Position numbers and translations under genes: made by a program. From the NCBI GenBank assembly GCA_036873755.1, contig JAVTVY010025140.1, forward strand, positions 48,928-112,927: DNA of 64,000 nt. The letters are read 5' to 3'. Source of the stretch: Hanleya hanleyi (taxonomy: Eukaryota > Mollusca > Polyplacophora > Lepidopleurida > Hanleyidae). Shown in pieces: positions 23,679-33,927 of the stretch. The stretch's first letter is position 1. Each line of letters begins with the position of its first letter. The notes under the pieces are model-generated. The model saw nothing but the letters and a program-made list of their open reading frames with translations, did no database searches and was not told the DNA's origin.

Positions 23679-24916
23679 AAACTCTTTTATTGACGGAAAG
23701 AACGTCTCCCTCGAGCGAGTCTTCTTATTGCAAGAGGACCGGAATAGGTCAAACAAGTTGCCGAACAAGTCAAAAACGGAATTGCTCGCCCTTGCCCAAC
23801 AACTTTTGACAGAAATAGCAGAAGTCAACGCTCCTCTTGCGAAGGACATTGGAGCGGACAAGACCTATCGGAAAGCTATCCGCGGGACCAAAGATGACCT
23901 GATTGGCCTGATTGCCCACTTGACCGATAAACTGCATAACATGCAAGGAGGTATGAGGAATTAACCAACTTTACACGAGACAATGGGAAGGGGGTGGGGG
24001 GGATCATCATTCGCAATAGAAACTGGGAATAAAATACACTTAATTTATTCCTTATGTCGCCAGTTTTCGAGTATTTACCATAGTCGGGTATTTGCGTAAG
24101 TGATGTTCAAACTCACAAGCCAGAGGTCATTGAACTACCTTGGCATAAAAATGGGCAGATCCATTTAATTATTGTGGATAATCACATTGTAGACTATTGA
24201 ATTCTACATAAACAAAATGTATATAAAATTTAAGATGTCATAAACTATATCTACCATTCACTCTAATACACTTTTTAAACAATGTATAAGGATTGCAATT
24301 TGAACAAATACCTGTATACATTTTCATACCCGTACACATCGACCTGAAAGCCTAAGCATGTGTTAAAAAACTTGTACGACATTTAAGTGACGTTTTTACA
24401 TATAATTCTCGGACTGTTAACTCCCGACTGTCATTACGGTGTTCTTCCGAACATGAAAACAAGAATTTCAGCTCTTTTCTGGCGGATTCATGGCCATACT
24501 TCTGGGTCCAGTTGTATGTCTTTTATATGTTGGCGCCTGCCCCTTTGCTTGCCTCCCTGCATTCCTCCTTGTTCGTGCAAAGCTATGTTCTTTGGAATCC
24601 TACAGGATTAATACAGTCCGTCTTACTGCCAGCTGCCATATTCTCATAATGAAGTTCCATTCCAAGATACATTGCGTACAATTAACAATTATCAAACATA
24701 AATCCTAGAAAACCAGTCGATTGGAATGTCAGACATAAAATTCAATTTAATTCGTCTTCATATACAGGTGTCGACGGCGCTGAAGAAATCACCGATGACA
24801 CTGAGGACGGCGAGACAGATTCGATTCTCCATCAGGCTACCGATTGCAACAAGGACAAAGGGATCGGGATGGGAGGGGGTGCAATTTCAGATATCATATT
24901 GTGGATATATCATTAA
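23679..24916 (+). CDS. Small two-exon gene of element A (SLxxVF-EDR motif)
   Basis: One exon runs from 23679 (after CGTTACAG) to 23950 (before GTATGAGG). It encodes VSLERVFLLQEDRNRSNKL, NKSKTELLALAQQLL and a KAIRGTKDDLIGLIAHL segment. Element B encodes the same motif order (SLSNVFITPEDRVKANSL, KGTKATIIEFL) at 26880-27180. The second exon runs from 24768 (after TATACAG) to a TAA at 24914-24916 in matching phase and gives an acidic tail (VDGAEEITDDTEDGETD). The protein is helical and charged, with no recognised domain. The 5' start is unknown: the frame's first codon at 23659 lies before the acceptor. A role as accessory transposition protein is a guess. Confidence 0.5.
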
Positions 24917-25544
24917 CTGAAATAGCAGGTTTCAATGAACTAAGTTAGTCCATAACAAACCATGGTTCGCTCTTGTGTCTGCGGTAGAAGGGAAGGGGGT
25001 TCTGGTTTGGTTGTCTTCATAAAGCAAACCACTGCACAATAAAGTGTATCAACTGCTTGCACGGTAATCCCGTGTATTAAGATGCAAATATTCTGCACGA
25101 GTGTCGTGTGTTACGCAGGGAATCCGTGCAAACTTTGATTTTGGCATTGCGAGGATTGACAGTTTCTCTGTCATCAATTATTTGCATTTATTGTTTTTCC
25201 CCCCACTCTTGCGCCCATCCGTGTTATAGATAGATTTTGTTGCTATTCTCTGAACTGCGTAAACGCAATCAGTTGTGTGCAGTCTTTCATGTAACTTCAA
25301 CTAGACTGCACTGCTTCATGTTGGTGTGTGTGCAAATATATTAGCCGACAAGTAACGGAAATGAAAGAATTGTATATCCTAGCAAATCTGCATACATATG
25401 TTTTGCAGGAATTTCATGTCGTCGTGCGAAATATAGGATTCTTCTTGCAGCATGTAATTGCTTTTTTCTTTAAAACATGTTGATAACAACTCGGTGTAAC
25501 TCAGTATTGACGAATTGCAGTGAAGCGATTTTCCCCCCAAAATT

Positions 25545-26073
25545 GTGATACGGAATAGTACGAGTATTTAGTACTGACCCGTCGAATTACATGTCGTTGT
25601 AATTAGCAGGCTTAGCGGGTAAATTTCTGTCAATAGGAGGTCCCGAGAAGGGATGAACGGCGATTTAACAGGGAGGCAACTGGTTAAGCAGTTGCTGTGA
25701 CCGGAGAAGGGCGCTGATGCTGGAGTTTCCGGCATCATGGCATGGAGGAGACAGAAGCGGATAGTGTGTGTGAAGTACGTCGTAAGATTCTGTCGTTTTG
25801 TTGCATTTTATGCCGATTAAAATCCAGACTTTCGTCGGAGACAAATTCAAATGCTTAGTCGGTTAAATTACGTTAAGCTTGAGGGTTACAGAGTGGTATG
25901 TTGCATAGATCAATTCATTATGTTACGGCTCAGTGCCGATCCGAAGACAGAGAGCACCTGGCAAACTATTCTCAGGACATGTTTGCACTTTCACATAAGG
26001 CTATTGCCCAGTTTAGCTATCGCTCTATTGCTGAAATGGACTATAATAGAGAAAATGAGCAATTATAGCTAAA
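25545..26073 (+). repeat. Right terminal inverted repeat of element A
   Basis: Reverse-complement partner of 16890-17430, running from AATTGTGATACGG to GAGCAATTATAGCT. It directly abuts the terminal repeat of element B at about 26075. Confidence 0.85.
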
Positions 26074-26074
26074 C

Positions 26075-26490
26075 AGGTTATGGATACAATCCCATTTGGG
26101 ATATATATCCCGTTCGGGATATAATCCAGTATCCCGTTCGGGATATACGCTCGGTTATAAGAACGCGAACGCAAAGTTGTCTTCCCCACACTTCGCTCAC
26201 TAAATGGTTGGTATACACACGTCAACTTCGAGCTCCCGTCTTCACTCTAAATTTACTCCAACTGTCCATAGTTGAACGAATTTTTCCGACTACCACTTCT
26301 AAAATCCTACCCATCTCGGACACGACATATTTATGACCTAAAACCAGGGAAAAACGATATATTTACCATCAAAATTCTTCTGCTTTGCGATAAAGCCTGT
26401 CTTCCGGATATCCGCTTCCCCCACAATGCACGGGCAGGCATTGTCTGTAGGTAATCCCCAGTAAAACAATGGAAAGTCCTCAGGCCGACT
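26075..26490 (+). repeat. Terminal inverted repeat of element B, left (copy 1)
   Basis: Reverse complement of 43005-43433. It starts with AGGTTATGGATACAA and then short palindromes ATCCCGTTCGGGAT in tandem (26107-26145). The element B palindromes have a relative near 16735-16775. The second copy is at about 35086-35490. Confidence 0.8.
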
Positions 26491-26879
26491 GATCGGCGAC
26501 TAAATCTACGGTGTCCACTAAAGAACGTAAGGAAATAAAAGTATATGTTGAAACTCACAATATTTGACCTATAAATGTAACAAAAATCGTTCCTTATTTG
26601 TGCAAAACAAATATAAATAAATACCTACAATGTTATCTACTGTGGAAGACCTAGATACAACCCGTAGTACGCTATATTGCTTTACGATTTAAGGAAAGAC
26701 CACAACCCCGAAAGCCGAACCTCCAGAAGAGGAAAATTAATCCAAGAGGACACAGGAAGGGTGACAAGCCAACGTATGGTACCCATCAAAGTGGAAAACG
26801 GAACCCAACAAGACTCGACGCGGGTCCTAAACTGGACCAGAGTGCCTATAAAAGAAAAGCAACCATTTTTGCGAAAGTA

Positions 26880-27185
26880 AGGTTTGATTTGAATTGAATG
26901 CTCACCACTGTCCTCATTTTGGGAAGAAATCTCATCGATAATTTTCAGAAATTCTATGATGGTGGCCTTGGTTCCTTTGGATGCCTTGCTGAACTTTCTC
27001 TCAAGATCCCTACGGATACAATGATCGGGGATAGCCGCAATCCTCTCCTGAGCAATTTGCAGAAGGCTGTCGTTCGTCTTCGACTGAAGACTATTGGCCT
27101 TCACCCGGTCTTCTGGAGTAATGAACACATTACTCAAAGACGGCTTTTGACCATCGGCGCACAATTTCCTGCCCGAGAAATAATT
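26880..27185 (-). CDS. Small protein exon of element B (SLxxVF-EDR motif), copy 1
   Basis: The minus-strand exon likely begins after the acceptor TTCTCGGGCAG (about 27172) and ends before a donor-like GTGAGC near 26910. It encodes KLCADGQKPSLSNVFITPE, DRVKANSLQSKTNDSLLQIA, and a KFSKASKGTKATIIEFLKII segment. This matches the element A exon at 23679-23950. The frame is open in this copy; the duplicate at 35940-36180 is shifted. The annotated long frame (26682-27272) includes flanking intron. Confidence 0.5.
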
Positions 27186-27395
27186 ATGGAATATCAGATG
27201 ACAAATAAAATGAAGCCTTAAATGCACTTTTTCAATGATGGCATATCTTGTACTTGTTAACCATATGTGCATTTGAATTCATTCATTTGCATTTTTTTAT
27301 TAGTCAATACCGAGCGTCACGTCCTTGGAATGTTATATGTGAATGCTGTGTACATGTCATATATACAAGAAACACGGGCAATACATTTCACGCAC

Positions 27396-27600
27396 CTGTA
27401 GGACTTTTTGTTGGTCAAACAAGTCTGTGAGAAGTTCCACAAGTTCTTCATATAATACTTTACCCGCCAGAGAGACATGGAGATGATTGTGATCCTTTCT
27501 GGACAGATACTCTTCTGCACGTAACATGTCCCTAAATGCAACGATTTCTGATGCTAATAACACGTTAGTATGGTCCAGAAGTCGTCCACATCACTCATTC
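27396..27600 (-). pseudogene. Minus-strand exon MENSLGMSDVDDFW-like, copy 1 (frameshifted)
   Basis: This corresponds to the intact frame at 36392-36613, but one base is missing near 27570 relative to copy 2 (AGTATGG against AGTAATGG). The start codon is therefore out of frame with the conserved part RAEEYLSRKDHNHLHVSLAG. The exon ends at a donor (CAG then GTGCGTG). It may be the first exon of the small-protein gene; the splice phase to the next visible exon does not fit, so the gene model is uncertain. Confidence 0.4.
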
Positions 27601-27657
27601 CTAAAGAGTTCTCCACTGATTTTCGTATCTATAACACATACACAACAATTATTTCAG

Positions 27658-27774
27658 ATACGTGAATACTTCGAAATAACATCAGAGGATGTATTTGTGG
27701 AGATCCACACCCGGAGTGGAGAACGGCTAAAACTGAAGGAGGGACCATATTACGTCCATGCGAAGATTGTCTTT
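27658..27774 (+). CDS. Internal exon of a plus-strand gene in element B, copy 1
   Basis: A 117-nt block flanked by an acceptor (ATTATTTCAG) and a strong donor (GTAAGT). It encodes exactly 39 codons in phase 0: IREYFEITSEDVFVEIHTRS and on to YYVHAKIVF. An exon with a matching phase-0 acceptor (ATCATTTCCAG) lies at 30725-30811; it encodes an acidic AGDTDTDTDTDDDDD stretch and ends in TAA. The two satellites would then sit in the intron. The 5' exons were not found. The family is unknown. The same pair recurs in copy 2 at 36655-36771 and 39357-39443. Confidence 0.5.
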
Positions 27775-27899
27775 GTAAGTTAGTAAGTTACAATAAAGTA
27801 TGGTGATGGGGATAGGGAGGATGGCTATCGCCAAAAATTGCAGCAGCGTCAATAAAAGGTGATCAGTTGGACAGCAATCGCCATTTTCCACCATTGCTA

Positions 27900-28110
27900 C
27901 CGTTTATTTGCGATGCCAATCGTTGCTCATTGACGATGGGTCGTCCTCACCAATAAATGGCGATGGGTACCAGGTCATCGACATATATTGGTGAGGACTG
28001 GACCCCATCACCAATAAATGGCGATGGACTAATCCTATCGCCATTTTCATCGCCATTTATTGTTGATAACCAGATCTCATCGCTAATAAATGGTGATGGC
28101 CCATCCCCAT
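27900..28110. repeat. Interspersed AATAAATGGCGATGG motifs, both orientations
   Basis: AATAAATGGCGATGG and its reverse complement CCATCGCCATTTATT recur at roughly 20-50-bp steps, giving several possible hairpins. Duplicated at 36890-37100. Confidence 0.7.
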
Positions 28111-28379
28111 TTTTCTGTATGTGTCCAGAAAGGTTGATGCTTATATTACATGACCAATCGCCTTTTAGATGTCAATATTTTCATTTCAGTGAATGTAGGG
28201 CTGTTATGCTAATGAGTTAAACAAGCGTTCTGAGAACCCCAAGATCTCGCCTTGCGGGGTCATCCGCCGAAGGTGCAGCAGTATTGAAAGCATACATGTA
28301 GAACAAACAATAAGGTCTGGAATAGGTGATGTGGTACAGACAATAATGTCTGGAATAGATTATCTGGGACAGAAAATAA

Positions 28380-29310
28380 CATCAGCCCCATGTGGGATTA
28401 CTGGTATATAAGTTAATCCCATGTAAGATGGATATGTCAGTGCCGTTGGATTACTGATGCATAGAGCAGTTCAGTGTGAGATTACTGCTGGATAGGTCAG
28501 TCTCATGTGAGATTACTGCTGGATAGGCCAGTCCTGTGTAGGATTACTGCTGGGTGGACCAGTCCTGTGTGTTATTACTGATGGATAGACCAGTCCCCTG
28601 TGGGATTACTGCTGGATAGTGCAGTCCAAAGTGGGATTACTGCTGGATAGGCCAGTCCTGTCTGGGATTACTGCTGGATAGATGAGTCTCGTATGGGATT
28701 AATGCTGGATAGCACAGCCCTGTGTGGGATTACTGCCGCATAGGCAGTCCAGTGTGGGATTACTGCTGCATACAGCAATCTTGTGTGGGATTTTGGCTGG
28801 GGAGGCCAGTCTCATGTGAGATTACTGCTGGATAGGCTGAACCTGTGTGAGATTACAGCGGGATAGGTCAGTCCCATGTAGAATTATGGCTGGATAGGTC
28901 AGTGCCATGTGGGATTACTGCTGCATATTGCAGTCCAGTGTCATGTGAGATTACTGCTGCATAGGCCTGTCCTGTGTGGAATTACTGCTGTATAGGCCAG
29001 TCCCATGTGGGATTACTGCTGGATAGGCCAGTCCAGTCTGGGATTACTGCTGGATGGGTCAGTCCAGTGTGGCATTACTGCTGGATAGGCCAGTGCCATT
29101 TGGGATTACTGCTGGATAGGTCAGTCCTGTGTGAGATTACAGCTGGATAGGTCAGTCCGAAATGGGAATACTGCTGGATAGACGAGTTCCGTATGGGATT
29201 ACTGCTGGATAGGTCAGTCCCGTGTGGCATTACTGCTGGATAGGCCAATGCCATTTGGGAATACAGCTGGATAGGTCAGTCCCGTGTGGGATTACTGCGG
29301 GAGAGCTGTG
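28380..29310. repeat. 36-40-bp minisatellite (GGGATTACTGCTGGATAGG)
   Basis: About twenty-four head-to-tail units of consensus GGGATTACTGCTGGATAGG followed by YCAGTCCYRTGTG, with many variants. Units are contiguous with no unique spacers. The duplicate array lies at 37380-38310. Confidence 0.9.
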
Positions 29311-29639
29311 ACCTAGGAAAACATGAAACATGTCCACCAAGTTTTACATCCCACGAAAGGTTCAACAAACTTTCCATGTACGGATCTACATGTAAATTTT
29401 TGCCCAACAAAAACCTTATCAATGGGATGGTACGAAGTCTAAAATGCAATAATTAGGCCAAAATTCATATTTAATGTCATATTTCTTAAAAAGCACATGC
29501 ACATCGTCGAATCACATTGAACTTGGATAGCAAGTGTCAAACTCATCCAATGAAAGCTGACAGCTGCAGAAAACTTTCCATGTACAGGTGTACATCTATA
29601 TACATGTACATTATTATTGGCAGCTTACTTAGACAAAAC

Positions 29640-30560
29640 ACTCAAAGTATGAACAAAAATTAATATTTCATCTCCTAAATAGCACAGGTACATCTTCTAA
29701 TCATAAGAAACATGTGTACCAAGTTTCATAATCATTCAATGACAGCTGACAACTGTAGCAAACTGTGGTGTACAGATGTACATGTGCACTTCAGCTAAAC
29801 GCAAAACTCCGTCATTTGCCATAATTTGGAGAAATATTAATATTTCATATCAAAAATAGCACAGGAACATTCTCCAATCATAAGAAACATGTGTACCAAG
29901 TCTTGTAATCATCCAATGAGAGCTGACAACTGCAGCAAACTTACCATTGGATGACAAGTACATGTACAGGTATACATATAGAGTCCTACGTCTACAATTT
30001 ACCTAAACAGAAAACTCATTCATTTGCCATAATTTGGAGAAAAATTAATATTTCTTCTCAAAAATAGCACAGGTACATCCTCTAATCATAAGAAACATGT
30101 GTACCAAGTTTCATAATCATCCAATGAGAGCTGACAACTGCAGCAAACTCACCATGTGCATGTACAGGTATACATATAGAGGCCTACATGTACAATTTAC
30201 CTAAACAGAAAACTCATTCATTTGCCATAATTTGGAGAAAAATTAATATTTCTTCTTAAAAATAGCACAGGTACATCCTCTAATCATAAGAAACATGTGT
30301 ACCAAGTTTCATAATCATCCAATGACAGCTGACAACTGCAGGAAACCTACCATGTACATGTGCATGTATACATGTAGAGGCCTACATGTACAATTTACCT
30401 AAACAGAAAACTCATTCATTTGCCATAATTTGGAGAAAAATTAATATTTCTTCCCAAAAATAGCACAGGTACATCCTCTAATCATAAGAAACATGTGTAC
30501 CAAGTTTCATAATCATCCAATGACAGCTGACAACTGCAAGAAACTTTCCAAGTACAAATG
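29640..30560. repeat. 198-bp satellite, five units
   Basis: The phrase TTAATATTTC recurs at 29660, 29838, 30045, 30243 and 30441. Each copy is followed by AATAGCACAGGTACATC and AGAAACATGTGTACCAAG, giving a period near 198 bp. The later units are the most alike. Copy 2 of the duplication has three units (38676, 38874, 39072). Confidence 0.9.
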
Positions 30561-30724
30561 TAAACGCAAAACTCATTCATAGGGATTTTAACATTAGAGC
30601 ATCCAGGGGTAGTACTCCCAGGTGGCATACCCACCCCCCATATTTTTTTTATTTTTTTTATATTTTTTCTAATTTTTCTAGATTTTTTTTTAACTTGCTA
30701 AACCAAAAACCTTATCATTTCCAG

Positions 30725-30730
30725 GCAGGG

Positions 30731-30769
<39 letters not shown>

Positions 30770-30811
30770 ATCCTCTTCTCCCCCTCACAATATCTCCCCT
30801 TTACTTCGTAA
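30725..30811 (+). CDS. Candidate terminal exon, acidic Asp-Thr repeat
   Basis: After a long T-rich tract and the acceptor ATCATTTCCAG, the frame reads an acidic AGDTDTDTDTDDDDD run, then ILFSPSQYLPFTS and TAA. The Asp-rich part is a GACACC/GAC microsatellite, so it may be recent. It is phase-compatible with 27658-27774. Confidence 0.35.
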
Positions 30812-30926
30812 GGCGAGATAAAAATAGGATTAGCCATGATGTGGAGTTGACAACAGTTTATTTGCACCTTTTTCGTTTCGTTTATTGTATGTATCTCTTA
30901 AGCTTTCTATATACTAGTAATTCGAA

Positions 30927-31691
30927 ATGGGACCAAACAGATATAAAGATCCAGATTCCTTTCCTCCATCTTCGTACAGTTCTACAGTACATGCACACCT
31001 TGATCCGGACCTATTTTGTCAGGAGGGAGGCGATCCTGTATCATTAAACGCTGATATGATGACAGATATAGAAGAGGGAGTGACAACAGCGGTAAACATG
31101 GTTGAATCATTGTTATCGTTTATGTGGATTTACCATTACAAAGCGAAATTATTTGAACATTCCATGAATACACTTATGGATTTTCTTTCCTCCTTTTCTT
31201 TTCAAACAGATTCAAAATGAAAAAGAGAAATGTACCAGTAATGAAGAGGAGGCTGGTGGAGAGGGGGAACTGGTGCCTCGGCTATGTCGGCCGAAATAAA
31301 CACGTGCAACCAGGTGGCGACAGGTTACCAGTCCCCACAGCCAATCTCACCACCAAGGCCACCACCAATACCAGCCACCGTGTCCTCTGGTAAGACAGGC
31401 GAAAGACCCAAATCGCATAGCATCGCACATCCAGTTGCACAGACTGCAACTGTCGCTCCATCAACATCGCGCCAGTCAACACAGAACATTAATACATGCA
31501 GGAAGTGTTTTGTAGTGAGCGAGACTGACATGGATCCTGCGGGATGGGTGTGGTTGGGGTGTGATGCAGGGGACTGTAATTATTGGTTACACGCCCAGTG
31601 TTTGGGGTTTTGGGGAAGCAGGCGTCATTTCAATAACATTCCTTATTATTGCCCAGAACATAATGAAAAGCGGAATCATCTGCTGGTCTGA
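30927..31691 (+). CDS. PHD-finger protein of element B, copy 1
   Basis: The frame 31284-31691 encodes a Pro/Ser/Thr-rich N-terminus and then a zinc finger at residues 72-126: TCRKC (C72, C75), GCDAGDCNYWLHAQC (C93, C98, H103, C106) and YYCPEH (C123, H126). The pattern is a PHD finger whose last ligand is His instead of Cys. A likely upstream exon 30927-31091 (MGPNRYKDPDSFPPSSYSS...) ends at a donor (GTAAAC) with an acceptor TTTCAAACAG at 31209. Read from that acceptor the frame stops at 31297-31299, so the exact splice is unresolved. PHD fingers bind histone H3 tails; here the role would be chromatin targeting or regulation of the transposon (inference). Confidence 0.6.
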
Positions 31692-31949
31692 TTTCTTCAA
31701 TTCGTGTGGTTTGGAGGCGGGGGGGGGGGTGTTGTTAGTTTTGCCCACTTTTGTAGTCAAGCCTAATTATTGCATTTTGACGTGCTTGTATAGCATTGAC
31801 TTTGTTTGTCGGTCCATTTTGATAAATTATTAGTTCGTTACTTGATAAATGACCCAATTGCGCCAATTCCTCGATTTATTTTCCAGCAAATGATGCCATG
31901 TGACATAAAAAAGAAATCAGTATTCTCTTGAGTATTGCCTTATTCATGG

Positions 31950-32999
31950 CTATTTACAATGTAGTGTTCCGCCATTCCTCGCAGAATGCTTTATTCGTAA
32001 GGAGACATTATTAAGACATCTTGTTCGTAGTATGTAATCCATGATTTCCTCTTCATTTACCTTATCTAGCTGTTGAACGGTCCGACAGGTCCGCGACCAC
32101 TGGTCCATGGTCGGTGTTCCAACACACGGCAACCACATCTTGCACCGTCTATTGGATGCCTCCAAGACGAAGTCACACCCTTCTCCCTTACTGGGATGTC
32201 CCGACACAGAAACACATTCGCTGGCCCGGATGAAGTCGAGGACTTGAGGACATTGGCACCTCATCGCTAAGTCAGTAAGACAAATCTTCTGATACGTGGT
32301 TTTTCCCAAGCCATAAAAGAGTGGTTCAAACACCAATCGGCAAGCAAGGGCAACATCGGCATTGCCCCTCCGAATGGCTGCTCTGTGGGTATAGAGCGCC
32401 AGGACATACGTCAAAATATATCCACCCTGAAATCTTACATTAGGATCGGGGGAAGTGGACACCCATGCCAAGAAATTGTCCACGCTCAACTCCTGGTGTT
32501 GAGCTTTCATCTGGTCGCCATACGTCTCGATGAGTTCATCGACGCTACCGAATAGAAGTACAATAACGAATTGCCATGATTTGTGATGATTTTTGCAAGA
32601 TCTGCAGCTGCTGAGAGCATTTGGAGTACGGAATCACATTTTCTTGGCCAGGACAGGCAGGTGGATATCCCACCCAATTTGGAATATGGCCTTGGTCATC
32701 TGCATCTCCATATGCCCAGCTCCTGGGACCAGCATCATGTCATTAAAACGGCGACATTCAATTCCAACACTCTGCTGATGCTTCTGCTCCGTGTGCTGCT
32801 TCAGTCTATCTATACCGTCAATTGTGGCGGGGCAAAAGGGACAGGAAAAGGTGTTTTCGATGATCGTGTTAGCTAAATTCTAGGGAAGCCCATCGCACAC
32901 AACCAAGCTTTGGATGTTGATATATTCCAATACCGCCTCAACGCTGTCGTACGAGCATGGGTTTCTCATCACTGGTTCGCCCATGCTGATACTTGGTCG
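31950..32999 (-). pseudogene. DUF6589-like gene of element B, 3' fragment (copy 1)
   Basis: The minus-strand frame 31950-32510 encodes MKAQHQELSVDNFLAWVSTS, YVLALYTHRAAIRRGNADVA and PLFYGLGKTTYQKI, collinear with 21697-22059 of element A. Further upstream on the minus strand (32510-32999) the homologous frame continues through a C2H2-like region and the GxGHxEM block. It is interrupted by a TGA in place of the Gly of KKMGF (near 32640) and a TAG directly after CDGLP (near 32880). The 5' half was lost at the duplication junction. Confidence 0.6.
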
Positions 33000-33018
33000 C
33001 TGATACTTGGTTGCGATA
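33000..33018. other. 19-bp filler at the tandem duplication junction
   Basis: CTGATACTTGGTTGCGATA lies between the last base of copy 1 and the first of copy 2. Its first twelve bases repeat the CTGATACTTGGT just before it, which is a templated-insertion signature. Confidence 0.7.
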
Positions 33019-33778
33019 CATTCGCAATAGAAACTGGGAATAAAATACACTTAATTTATTCCTTATGTCGCCAGTTTTCGAGTATTTACCATAGTCGGGT
33101 ATTTGCGTAAGTGATGTTCAAACTCACAAGCCAGAGGTCATTGAACTACCTTGGCATAAAAATGGGCAGATCCATTTAATTATTGTGGATAATCACATTG
33201 TAGACTATTGAATTCTACATAAACAAAATGTATATAAAATTTAAGATGTCATAAACTATATCTACCATTCACTCTAATACACTTTTTAAACAATGTATAA
33301 GGATTGCAATTTGAACAAATACCTGTATACATTTTCATACCCGTACACATCGACCTGAAAGCCTAAGCATGTGTTAAAAAACTTGTACGACATTTAAGTG
33401 ACGTTTTTACATATAATTCTCGGACTGTTAACTCCCGACTGTCATTACGGTGTTCTTCCGAACATGAAAACAAGAATTTCAGCTCTTTTCTGGCGGATTC
33501 ATGGCCATACTTCTGGGTCCAGTTGTATGTCTTTTATATGTTGGCGCCTGCCCCTTTGCTTGCCTCCCTGCATTCCTCCTTGTTCGTGCAAAGCTATGTT
33601 CTTTGGAATCCTACAGGATTAATACAGTCCGTCTTACTGCCAGCTGCCATATTCTCATAATGAAGTTCCATTCCAAGATACATTGCGTACAATTAACAAT
33701 TATCAAACATAAATCCTAGAAAACCAGTCGATTGGAATGTCAGACATAAAATTCAATTTAATTCGTCTTCATATACAG

Positions 33779-33927
33779 GTGTCGACGGCGCTGAAGAAAT
33801 CACCGATGACACTGAGGACGGCGAGACAGATTCGATTCTCCATCAGGCTACCGATTGCAACAAGGACAAAGGGATCGGGATGGGAGGGGGTGCAATTTCA
33901 GATATCATATTGTGGATATATCATTAA
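33779..33927 (+). pseudogene. Orphan terminal exon of the element A small gene
   Basis: A copy of 24768-24916 carried into duplication copy 2 without its first exon, which lies outside the duplicated segment. The acceptor and the acidic frame are retained, but nothing upstream in this copy could splice to it as in element A. Confidence 0.7.

Larger units (their letters stand above)
16890..26073 (+). mobile_element. DNA transposon, element A (DUF6589/PHD family)
   Basis: The ends are long inverted repeats (16890-17430 and 25545-26073). Between them lie a DUF6589-like gene (20087-22059, plus), a PHD-finger gene fragment (22134-22436, minus) and a small two-exon gene (23679-24916, plus). The same gene set in the same relative orientation occurs in element B, reading the other way. 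A 1.58-kb element is nested at 18319-19902. Leaving that out, A is about 7.6 kb. The transposase-like gene is broken, so this copy is not autonomous. I could not name an established superfamily. Confidence 0.65.
24008..32999. repeat. 9-kb tandem duplication, copy 1
   Basis: Almost identical to 33019-41617: the same sequence with scattered substitutions and indels over 9 kb. It covers the right end of element A and the left two-thirds of element B. Its right edge at 32999 (...GATACTTGGTCG) cuts the DUF6589-like gene of B. Nineteen filler bases (33000-33018) follow before copy 2 begins. Confidence 0.92.
26075..32999 (-). mobile_element. Element B, truncated copy (in duplication copy 1)
   Basis: Begins with the B terminal repeat (AGGTTATGGATACAA...) and contains the small minus-strand gene, the two satellites, the PHD gene and the 3' half of the transposase-like gene. 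It ends at the duplication junction at 32999. It lacks the second terminal repeat and most of the transposase N-terminal half, so it cannot move on its own. Confidence 0.75.

Noticed and set aside
28380..29310. Regular repeats resembling a CRISPR array
   Set aside because: Units are contiguous and vary throughout, there are no unique spacers of constant length, and there are no cas genes. It is a eukaryotic minisatellite.
31282..31531. Minus-strand frames opposite the PHD gene
   Set aside because: Antisense shadows; the zinc ligands are on the plus strand.
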